A stretch of DNA of 9,123 nt from Bacteroidales bacterium (GTDB lineage Bacteria; Bacteroidota; Bacteroidia; Bacteroidales; WCHB1-69): the NCBI GenBank assembly GCA_028683685.1, contig JAQUHH010000078.1, forward strand, positions 1 through 9,123, given 5' to 3'. The number at the start of each line of letters is the position of its first letter. Within the stretch, counting starts at the first letter, position 1. Positions 1 to 6,287 of this stretch are shown one piece after another. The position numbers were made by a program, and so were the translations under genes. The notes beneath the pieces were generated by a model. The model was not told where the DNA came from. It did not search any database and was given only the letters and a program-made list of their open reading frames with translations.

Positions 1-473
1 CGTATTATTACTCTGATAAAAACAATTGGTCAAATCTTTTGGAATTAACCGACAGCGATCCTCATTTTGAATCGTTTTTGCAAGCCTCATTTTCGACCAT
101 CCGGGTGCCGGTACACAGAGACAACCTTAAAGAAATTTCGGCCTTGAACTTCCTGTACAATAACTCGATAGCCAACTACGAGGTGGTGCCAGAACACTTG
201 CAATCGATTATCGAGGAGATGAAAGACAATGCCGTAGCCACTTTTACTGAAGACGAAACAGGCACGCCGGTAGCCGATCCAATAAACGTAAAAGATTTGG
301 GGGTGTTCAATATTCCAACAAGTTTAGTAATTTTGGAATATGGTGTTTCGGATGGGGTTAAACTTAGAGGTTATCCTGAGGATGCAACGGCGCCTACATC
401 AGATGTGATAATCCCAAAACAATATTCACCGGCGATCATTACAGATAATACTCAAATTGTTGAACCTGAATAA
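1..473 (+). CDS. 3' end of an unrecognised protein, truncated by the window edge
   Basis: The reading frame is open from base 3 to the TAA at 471-473, giving about 156 residues, so the true start lies upstream. A TTG at 39 is possible, but the frame continues in front of it (YYYSDKNNWSNL...), so I treat the gene as 5'-partial. Visible features are an aromatic/Trp start, a stretch DPHFESFLQASF followed by IRVPVHR, and an acidic, Pro/Thr-rich tail ending IVEPE. There are no membrane segments in this part. I do not recognise the family with confidence. The F-L-x-A-x-F...R-V-P-V pattern vaguely recalls the C-terminus of large uncharacterised bacterial proteins, but that is from memory and weak. 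Base composition is richer in GC than downstream (29 of 60 at 61-120). It ends 10 nt before the patatin start, so the two are probably co-transcribed, and the missing upstream part may reveal whether the lipase belongs to a secretion locus. Confidence 0.75.
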   Translation, partial: YYYSDKNNWSNLLELTDSDPHFESFLQASFSTIRVPVHRDNLKEISALNFLYNNSIANYEVVPEHLQSIIEEMKDNAVATFTEDETGTPVADPINVKDLGVFNIPTSLVILEYGVSDGVKLRGYPEDATAPTSDVIIPKQYSPAIITDNTQIVEPE

Positions 474-483
474 TTGAAACAAG

Positions 484-2730
484 ATGGCAAAAGTAAAGAT
501 AGAAGAACTAAAATATATAGTGATGGAAGGAGGCGGTGCAAAAGGCACCGCCTACCTTGGTGCGGTAAAAGAATTGGAAAACCAACTAAAAGAATTGGTG
601 GAAAAGGACACGACTGGTGTTTATCAAAAAGCAGTTATTTCTGGAAGAAAGCATGGTATAATGGATTATTTGGTAAAGGATGATAATGGAGAATATGTGC
701 CTATTATTAAGGGGGTTTCTGGTTCATCTGCAGGTGCTATAACCACATTTGCAATTACACTTGGCTTGAATTATGAAGAGATAGAAGAAGTGCTTAAATT
801 TGAGTTCAAAAACTTTCTTTCCGAAATTGACCCGGGTAAATACCGAATGATTGGCAACGATTCTTCATTGAAAGTGGGTAAGGATAAGGGAGATGTTCTT
901 GGAGCAAGTGCTGAATCTTTTGCCTATGATTTGAATAAAGACAAAACCGAGATCAAACAAGACGGCTTATTAAAAGTAGAAAGAAAATTTATTTTTAATA
1001 TGATAATTAAAGTTGTGGGTGATGGTTTGATTTCCAATATCAATCAGCTGTTAAAGTTCTTTTCTTCATTCAAGGTAGTCAGTAATTTTACATCCGATAT
1101 TCAGAAATACATCACCCAAAAAACTAAAATTGGCGATAATACTGCAAATGTGGCCACTCAGGCGTCCAAGTATGCTGCTTCACAAGTTTTTTATTCAATG
1201 TTGTCGATGTTGGTTTTTTCTAAAATGAGCAAAAAATTTGGAATGACGCTGAAAGAGGAATCTGTAATCACATTATTTGCCGATAACGGTGTTTTCTCTG
1301 GTTTTCAGGTGAGGGAATTTTTTTACGATTTATTGCTTTATGCGACCACACGTGATACCTATTTCCAAAAAGAAATGCTGAAGTATTATTCATCAAACAA
1401 ATTTAAGGGTAAAGATATTGATAAATTGTTTAAGGAAAATTCGAATTGCTTTAAGGATTTTAAGATTCAAAACCGGTCAAAAACATTTAAGAAAAATATT
1501 GATTTTGGCAAAGAAACGGATGAAATTTTCAAGCACATGCAGGATATGTCATTTCAAGAGTTTTGGGAGATTACTAAGATTGAATTTGCTGTAGGAGTTT
1601 CAAATTATTCGGCAGGCAAGCCACTTTATTTTTCGGATATTTACACACCTCATTTTCGGGTTTTAGAAGCTGTGGCAGCATCTATGAATATTCCCCCCAT
1701 TAAACCCATCTTAAATACATCAAATGTAATTATTGGAAGCAGGATTAAAGATGAGGGATATAAAGTATCCAATAAATTTGGTAAAAATATTAATGATATT
1801 AATACGGTTGATTTTTACGGGGATAAGGTTGATTTATCAGAAAACATCGATGCTTATAATTTTTATGAGTTTTTGGTTAAAAAATTGTTGCATCAAGAAC
1901 TGTTTTTGGATGGTATTTTTGTAGATACTAATAATGGGATTGATTTACATACATTTCTTCCTACATTAATGAAATTGGTTATTGGCGATAAATATGATGA
2001 GAATAGAAAGGTGAAAGATAAAAGAGTACCGGAGTCAGGAAAAACAAATTCAGTTGAGTTAAATGGTGAATATTATGAAATAAATAATAATATATTACGA
2101 TTTTATTACAATGCACAATTTAAAGGACTGTTAATTGATGGTGGATATTATAATAATATACCGTATAATTATTTTAGGGATTGTGTTTTAAAAAACCTGG
2201 ATGGATTACTTGCAATAAAATTAGACAATAGTTTTCCTGCAGACTTAATAAGTTCGTTAAATGAAAAACATTCAAACAGTTTTATTCAAATTATAAATTT
2301 AGAAAAACTAATTGATGATGATTTGTATAGTCAATCTTCTAATCCAAACGTAAATGCCGAGTATGAAAAGCTGATAACTTCGGTTAGATTGGATCTTTAT
2401 GAAAATTATTTAAAAGATAGCGATATAACTCAAAAAGCCCTTGACAGAAACGCCATTTTAAAACTTATGGAACAAATGGTGAAAGCTTACAAAAAGAATA
2501 AGAGCACAATTTGGTTACACAAAAAAAGTATATTATCCATTGCAATGGAAGGTTACAGTTTTGGGGCGGAAAGAGCACAAGTTAGAGGAATAAAAGATAA
2601 TGAGCATATTATTCCTTTATATAGTTATGGAGTGGGAACTTTTGATTTCGACATGAAAAAGGTGAATCCGATGGCAAAAATGGCTCAAGAAAAAGCAGCA
2701 AAACATGTGAAAGAATATTTTGAAAACTAA
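484..2730 (+). CDS. patatin-like phospholipase with large internal insertion and a C-terminal module repeated downstream
   Basis: This is a predicted Ser/Asp-dyad acyl hydrolase of the patatin family, which hydrolyses phospholipid or other acyl esters. Seen in the sequence: oxyanion-hole motif EGGGAKG at residues 15-21, nucleophile elbow G80-S-S82-A-G84, an ASMNIPP segment near 399-405 that matches the usual patatin AS-x-x-x-P region, and D552-G-G with NNIP just after. All key residues are present, so it should be active. The dyad is 470 residues apart, against roughly 140 in plant patatin and 200 in ExoU (recalled values), so two long insertions separate the motifs, one with a hydrophobic stretch near 232-246. 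There is no signal peptide: the catalytic motif starts at residue 15, so export would need a specialised system. Residues 665-748 form a module copied three times downstream. ATG 484 puts the oxyanion motif in the normal place; no Shine-Dalgarno is seen. GC falls from 26 of 60 (541-600) to 11 of 60 (2041-2100). Function as a toxin is inferred from context only. Confidence 0.93.
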   Translation: MAKVKIEELKYIVMEGGGAKGTAYLGAVKELENQLKELVEKDTTGVYQKAVISGRKHGIMDYLVKDDNGEYVPIIKGVSGSSAGAITTFAITLGLNYEEIEEVLKFEFKNFLSEIDPGKYRMIGNDSSLKVGKDKGDVLGASAESFAYDLNKDKTEIKQDGLLKVERKFIFNMIIKVVGDGLISNINQLLKFFSSFKVVSNFTSDIQKYITQKTKIGDNTANVATQASKYAASQVFYSMLSMLVFSKMSKKFGMTLKEESVITLFADNGVFSGFQVREFFYDLLLYATTRDTYFQKEMLKYYSSNKFKGKDIDKLFKENSNCFKDFKIQNRSKTFKKNIDFGKETDEIFKHMQDMSFQEFWEITKIEFAVGVSNYSAGKPLYFSDIYTPHFRVLEAVAASMNIPPIKPILNTSNVIIGSRIKDEGYKVSNKFGKNINDINTVDFYGDKVDLSENIDAYNFYEFLVKKLLHQELFLDGIFVDTNNGIDLHTFLPTLMKLVIGDKYDENRKVKDKRVPESGKTNSVELNGEYYEINNNILRFYYNAQFKGLLIDGGYYNNIPYNYFRDCVLKNLDGLLAIKLDNSFPADLISSLNEKHSNSFIQIINLEKLIDDDLYSQSSNPNVNAEYEKLITSVRLDLYENYLKDSDITQKALDRNAILKLMEQMVKAYKKNKSTIWLHKKSILSIAMEGYSFGAERAQVRGIKDNEHIIPLYSYGVGTFDFDMKKVNPMAKMAQEKAAKHVKEYFEN
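531..553 (+). other. perfect 9-bp GC-rich hairpin early in the patatin coding sequence
   Basis: AGGCGGTGC (531-539) and GCACCGCCT (545-553) are exact reverse complements with a 5-nt loop, about 47 nt after the start codon. The bases encode the Gly-rich oxyanion motif. No T-tract follows, so it is not an intrinsic terminator. It may simply reflect Gly and Ala codons, or it may slow translation. Confidence 0.45.
2476..2730 (+). repeat. C-terminal module of the patatin, parent-type copy (subtype A)
   Basis: This is the 3' part of the patatin gene, M665 to N748, homologous along its length to the short genes at 4181-4447 and 7695-7964 and to the pseudogene at 6020-6283. The shared core is K-S-I-L-x-x-A-M-E-G-Y-x-x-G, then ER-x-Q-x-R, then HIIP-x-Y, then YGVG or FGVG, then FDFD or YDFD, and a PM followed by a charged helical end. 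The pseudogene start ATG aligns with M665 here. This copy and the pseudogene share GAERAQVR and GVGTFDFD and form subtype A. The other two share GTERGQIRD and GVGVYDFDMSK and form subtype B. I know of no function for this module. Confidence 0.85.
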
Positions 2731-2743
2731 ATATTGTGGTGTT

Positions 2744-4177
2744 ATGAAATATATAATTAGTATAGGGATCCTTTTGATAATACTTTCTGTTGAATCTAAA
2801 GCCCAGCAAATCATACAACAAGATGGCAAATATGGAATTATTGATGAAAAAAACAAGGTCATTGCTCGTATAGTATATGATAGTGCATATAAAACAAAGT
2901 TTAGTGGTCATCAAGGATTAGATAATCAGTATATTATTATTGTTAAAAATCACAAATATGGTATGGTTTTAACTCCTGTTGATACAATTGCTTCTATTAT
3001 AGAACCAATGTTTGATACGATTATACATAGAGATTACGGTTACTTATTGTTGAAAAAAGGTGATAAATGGGGGTTCGTGTTAACTAGTATTGCTTCACAT
3101 AGTAGTGGTTTTTTTACAACTAATTCTGTTGCTACATCATATCGTAAGGTTATAATTACGAAAATTGAGTACGATGATTTATATAATCCTCATGACACCA
3201 GGTATTTAAAGAAAAATGGTAAATATGGATTAATATATTCATCTGACAATATTATTCCATGTGAATATGATACGATTATTTATCAATACAAAGAAAATGT
3301 TTGGGTGGGTAGTTATGAATTATCACCAAAGGGTAGTGATTATGTGTTGGCAAAAATTGTGAAAAATGGAAAATTTAATTATCTGTCCATGGGAGACAAC
3401 TTCTCAAATAAGATACTTTTCCCTTATATTTATAAAGATGAAGAACTTTTTTATGTGGAGGACGGGTTGTTTGTCATAAACCAACCAGGCAAACCTTTGC
3501 AATTGTACAATGTAATTGATTCTACCTATAAAATAATAACTGATGAACAAGGTAAAGCGTTAATACTTGACAAGTATTTTCGTTTTTCAGGAGATGAAAG
3601 AGAAGAGGTAGATTCAGTTTGTTTGTTTTATGGAGAGAGTCCAGATGGAAAAAAATTTATCACGATTTTTACTAACGTAAATAAAAAAGAAAACAGCCTA
3701 ATTTTTATTGATACAGATAGACCTGATTATGATGTTAATTTCACATCCATATTCAAATATAAATATAATCAAGTTATTGGATGGAATGATTCTTACTATG
3801 GAGCGGACAACCAAATTATTCAATCAACACCTTTTACTGCATTTATTTCAAAAATTTCATCCTATAAAGTTGATGGAATATTGATGAGAGATTATTCTCT
3901 TATATCTTTCCCCGATAAGAAAGTTGTTTACAATAAAACTTATAAATCGGAAGATGAATACATTGTTGTAAATAATCCTAAGCCTGAAAAAATGGAGTGT
4001 TGTTGCCCCTATTTCCAAATTGTAAAGTATATAAAAACCCATAACAGATATAATGAAGAAAAAAAAGAGATATTGGGATATATAAATTACAAAACTTATG
4101 AATTTTCGAAAAAGAGACCCAAAGGATGCGAAGATGATCAAGAGAATAAGTTAAGTGGAGAGATGTATAAGGAGTAA
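2744..4177 (+). CDS. exported WG-repeat protein 1, candidate immunity protein
   Basis: The 477-residue product starts with a type I signal peptide (basic K2, hydrophobic core 4-16, SKA then QQ with cleavage after A20), so it should act in the periplasm or outside; no lipobox Cys is seen. WG-type beta repeats follow: KYG at 29-31, KYG near 71-73, KWG near 108-110 and KYG near 160-162, each trailed by hydrophobic and Y-D-x-x residues. The C-terminus has three adjacent Cys (419-421) and a final RP-x-G-C at 462. A TTG at 2720 would extend it by 8 residues, but ATG 2744 places the signal peptide correctly. It begins 13 nt after the patatin stop, as expected for a cognate partner of the lipase. WG repeats are known as a structural motif without a single biochemical role; immunity to the phospholipase is inferred from location, export and copy number. 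It could instead be a surface binding protein. Confidence 0.85.
   Translation: MKYIISIGILLIILSVESKAQQIIQQDGKYGIIDEKNKVIARIVYDSAYKTKFSGHQGLDNQYIIIVKNHKYGMVLTPVDTIASIIEPMFDTIIHRDYGYLLLKKGDKWGFVLTSIASHSSGFFTTNSVATSYRKVIITKIEYDDLYNPHDTRYLKKNGKYGLIYSSDNIIPCEYDTIIYQYKENVWVGSYELSPKGSDYVLAKIVKNGKFNYLSMGDNFSNKILFPYIYKDEELFYVEDGLFVINQPGKPLQLYNVIDSTYKIITDEQGKALILDKYFRFSGDEREEVDSVCLFYGESPDGKKFITIFTNVNKKENSLIFIDTDRPDYDVNFTSIFKYKYNQVIGWNDSYYGADNQIIQSTPFTAFISKISSYKVDGILMRDYSLISFPDKKVVYNKTYKSEDEYIVVNNPKPEKMECCCPYFQIVKYIKTHNRYNEEKKEILGYINYKTYEFSKKRPKGCEDDQENKLSGEMYKE
4085..4152 (+). repeat. near-identical 3' segment shared by WG genes 1 and 2 (copy 1)
   Basis: These 68 bases match 5913-5980 with only two differences (4117 and 4129). 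The first 32 bases and the last 23 bases are each identical. The match encodes the YKTYEFSKKRPKGC region. Similarity falls off just before the stop codon, where the two genes are followed by different module subtypes. It looks like a recent conversion or duplication tract. Confidence 0.9.
4169..4174 (+). promoter_or_regulatory. Shine-Dalgarno AAGGAG for the stand-alone module
   Basis: AAGGAG ends 6 nt before ATG 4181 and overlaps the last codons of WG gene 1. It is the best ribosome site in the window, while most neighbours have none. It supports real translation of the 88-aa gene from 4181 rather than from the in-frame ATGs at 4190 or 4208. Confidence 0.7.
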
Positions 4178-4180
4178 CAA

Positions 4181-4447
4181 ATGATTGAGATGATTATAAG
4201 CGAAAAAATGCCACCTTGGGCTGCAAAAAAAAGCATCCTGGCCACTGCAATGGAAGGCTACATTTATGGCACAGAGCGAGGACAAATACGAGACATTCCC
4301 GATCATAATCACATAATTCCCCCATATGATTTTGGAGTTGGCGTTTACGATTTTGACATGAGTAAAGTTCGTCCTATGATTGAACTTGCAAAACACAAAT
4401 CTGAAGAACATGTAAATAACTTTTTTAAAGTTGAGGGGGAAAAGTGA
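4181..4447 (+). CDS. stand-alone patatin C-terminal module 1 (subtype B)
   Basis: This 88-aa protein is homologous to the last 84 residues of the patatin and has no catalytic motifs. After a variable leader with a Trp that aligns with the Trp of the patatin copy, it carries KKSIL, AMEGY, GTERGQIRD, HNHIIP, FGVGVYDFD and a charged end. There is no signal peptide, so it should stay in the cytoplasm. It starts 3 nt after WG gene 1 and ends 1 nt before WG gene 2, suggesting translational coupling. Over 67 aligned codons with the copy at 7695 I count 46 identical, 11 changed silently and 10 changed in amino acid. Because silent changes are over-represented relative to the available sites, the protein seems to be under selection. 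It may be a relic of a displaced effector, a chaperone or adaptor for the lipase, or a swap cassette for the lipase end; the sequence does not decide. Confidence 0.82.
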   Translation: MIEMIISEKMPPWAAKKSILATAMEGYIYGTERGQIRDIPDHNHIIPPYDFGVGVYDFDMSKVRPMIELAKHKSEEHVNNFFKVEGEK

Positions 4448-4460
4448 TATGAAAAAAATA
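4231..4460 (+). repeat. subtype B module repeat, copy 1
   Basis: This segment is closely similar to 7742-7972. In the 67 codons I compared by hand there are 25 base differences in 201, about 88% identity. The match continues through the stop into the first codons of the following WG gene. An A-run just before the stop is one base shorter here, so this copy ends at the first TGA. Confidence 0.85.
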
Positions 4461-6002
4461 GCACTATCCATGATTTTTATTGCTCTTATTGCAGCAAACC
4501 ATATGCAAGCCCAAAAACCGTATAATCAAAATGGCAAATATGGCGCAATGTATAATGATGGGAATATATTTACAGGATTAAAGTATGATTCGGTTTTTGT
4601 TCCAGAATTTGATAATGTACGTGGTGGAAATGTATTTTTAGTATCTAAATTACAGAAAAAATATGGTGTGATTATTTTCCCATCCGACACCTTACCAATG
4701 ATTATAGAACCAAAATTCGACACAATTATCAAAAAAGAACATGATAATTATATTCTAACCAAACAAGGCAACAAGTATGGTTTTATCGTATATAAAGAAA
4801 AAAAGAATGGAATTTTTGAAGATGAATCTCATTGCTATCCAGAACGAGATAGAGTGAAAAATGTATATGTATCAGAAGCCAAATATGATAGTATTTATAA
4901 TTATGATAGAGCGAGTGGCGATTTATTATATTATTTAGAAGAGCAATTACTGTATAAAGGCAATCAACAAGGCTTAGTTTTTCATGGTGGCTATAAGTAT
5001 ATAAATTGTAATGCCTTATACAGCTATTCTATTATTCCTGCTATTTACGATAGTATTCAAATTTATAATAAAAATGACTTGGTTGCTTATGAAGGTTATA
5101 TTAAATATGAAAAATTTGAAGAAGAGGACGATAAGTCTCTTCATAAAGTGAGATATTTTGTGATAAAAGTAATGAAAGATGGATTCGTAAATTATCTATC
5201 TGTAAACGAGTCGGTAGCGGACAGACCACAACACACTCTACTCCCGATGAATACCTATAAAGATGATGAAATATTTTATCCATCCAGCGGAATTTTTATT
5301 ATAAACCAGATAGGTAAACCTTTGCAATTGTACAACGTAGTTGATTCAACATATAAGATTATAACTGACGAACAAGGCAAAGCCATAGTGCTGGAAAAAT
5401 ATTACGATTTTTCAAGAGACTTAGGAAACGATATTTCAAATTCAGTTTACTCTTTAGTCGGTGTAAGGAAAGACAAAAAAGAATTCATTATAATCTTCGC
5501 AAATATTAGTAACAATCAAAACAGCCTGGTTTTTATTGATACAATTGGTGATTGTTCTTACAATAACTCACATGGCAATATATTTTACCAAGTATTGGGT
5601 TATCGATATAAAAAGAAAGAAAATGAAACAGTACCAGATTTTTATTATGACCCAATGCGTCCATTTACCGCATTCATAGTACGAGACACTTCATATATGG
5701 ACAATGGCATATCAATGCGAGCTTTTTCTTTATTTGCCTATCCGGAAAAAAGAATTGTATATACTACCTCATATCAAAATTACATTGAAAATATTGAAGT
5801 GATAAGGCCTAAAATTGGAAAGATAGACTGTTGCTGTCACTATTTTCAAATAGTAAAATACACAAATGATGATGAGAGAAGTAAGAGAAAAAAACGGGTA
5901 TTGGGTTACATTAATTACAAAACTTATGAATTTTCGAAAAAGAGGCCCAAAGGATGTGAAGATGATCAAGAGAATAAGTTTAGCGATAAGATGTATGAAT
6001 AG
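4449..6002 (+). CDS. exported WG-repeat protein 2, candidate immunity protein
   Basis: The 517-residue product has a signal peptide with K2-K3, a hydrophobic core and MQA then QK, cleaved after A21. WG-type repeats appear at KYG 30-32, KYG 71-73 and KYG 109-111, nearly the same spacing as in its neighbours, then a longer acidic and Tyr-rich middle. Three adjacent Cys lie at 461-463 and a final RP-x-G-C ends at 503. ATG 4449 is preferred over the upstream TTG at 4431 because it gives the signal peptide directly and sits 1 nt after the stop of the preceding module. Its N-terminal repeat (PSDTLP, IIEPKFDTI) is closest to WG protein 3, while its C-terminus is nearly identical to WG protein 1, so it looks like a recombinant. 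The role is inferred as for WG protein 1. Confidence 0.85.
   Translation: MKKIALSMIFIALIAANHMQAQKPYNQNGKYGAMYNDGNIFTGLKYDSVFVPEFDNVRGGNVFLVSKLQKKYGVIIFPSDTLPMIIEPKFDTIIKKEHDNYILTKQGNKYGFIVYKEKKNGIFEDESHCYPERDRVKNVYVSEAKYDSIYNYDRASGDLLYYLEEQLLYKGNQQGLVFHGGYKYINCNALYSYSIIPAIYDSIQIYNKNDLVAYEGYIKYEKFEEEDDKSLHKVRYFVIKVMKDGFVNYLSVNESVADRPQHTLLPMNTYKDDEIFYPSSGIFIINQIGKPLQLYNVVDSTYKIITDEQGKAIVLEKYYDFSRDLGNDISNSVYSLVGVRKDKKEFIIIFANISNNQNSLVFIDTIGDCSYNNSHGNIFYQVLGYRYKKKENETVPDFYYDPMRPFTAFIVRDTSYMDNGISMRAFSLFAYPEKRIVYTTSYQNYIENIEVIRPKIGKIDCCCHYFQIVKYTNDDERSKRKKRVLGYINYKTYEFSKKRPKGCEDDQENKFSDKMYE
5913..5980 (+). repeat. near-identical 3' segment shared by WG genes 1 and 2 (copy 2)
   Basis: This is the partner of 4085-4152, 66 of 68 bases identical, in the same reading frame and at the same place relative to the gene end. 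Confidence 0.9.
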
Positions 6003-6019
6003 CAATTTTCAGAAAACAG

Positions 6020-6283
6020 ATGGCAGAGACATATCGCAACAACAAAGAAACCATTTGACTTAGGGAAAAGAAGATCTTTAATATCGCAATAGAAGGTTAC
6101 AGCTTCGGTGCAGAAAGGGCACAAGTCAGAACAGTTAACGACAACGATCACATTATCCCATTATACGGCTATGGTGTGGGCACATTTGATTTTGACCTTA
6201 AAAAGGTTGAACCGATGGCAAAATTATCGCAAGACAAAGCGGAAGTACATATAAGAAGCTATTTTGAAACAAAAAAACAATAA
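6020..6283 (+). pseudogene. stand-alone patatin C-terminal module 2 (subtype A), broken by an in-frame TGA
   Basis: From ATG 6020 the frame reads MAETYRNNKETI, then TGA at 6056-6058, then continues open as LREKKIF, IAIEGYSFGAERAQVR, HIIPLY, YGVGTFDFD to TAA 6281-6283. It aligns without gaps to the patatin end from M665. The TGA falls exactly where the patatin has Trp (TIW, TGG), and the module at 4181 also has Trp there. A single G-to-A change explains the loss. No ATG, GTG or TTG restart lies between the stop and the conserved core, so a functional product is unlikely. It starts 17 nt after WG gene 2 and ends 4 nt before WG gene 3, so spacing is as for the intact copies. The rest of the frame is undamaged, which points to recent decay. 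A sequencing error is the alternative. Confidence 0.85.
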
Positions 6284-6287
6284 TGTC

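Noticed and set aside
296..335. Possible Bacteroidota promoter: TTTG at 296-299 and TAATTTTG at 328-335
   Set aside because: The spacing of 28 nt is well outside the usual 19-21 or so, and both lie inside a coding region of a tightly packed operon.
474..683. A 69-codon + strand frame overlapping the patatin start
   Set aside because: It is a frame shadow of the patatin 5' end with a Lys/Arg-rich translation and a TTG start.
484..2730. CBASS-type phospholipase effector (CapV-like)
   Set aside because: The protein is far longer than I expect for CapV, and no nucleotidyltransferase or other CBASS gene is in the window. It is not excluded for genes outside the window.
2720..2743. Upstream TTG starts for WG proteins 1-3 (2720, 4431, 6264)
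   Set aside because: Each lies inside the preceding gene and adds 6-8 residues in front of a clean signal peptide that starts at an ATG.
2609..2914. Minus-strand open frames here and elsewhere (for example 3857-4141, 4151-4471, 8264-8557)
   Set aside because: They lie opposite well-supported genes, have low-complexity hydrophobic translations typical of reversed AT-rich coding DNA, and show no recognisable domain.
6056..6058. TGA recoded as Trp or selenocysteine in module 2
   Set aside because: TGA is a normal stop for the other two modules (4445, 7962), Trp is TGG elsewhere in the window, and I see no supporting RNA structure. A point mutation is simpler.
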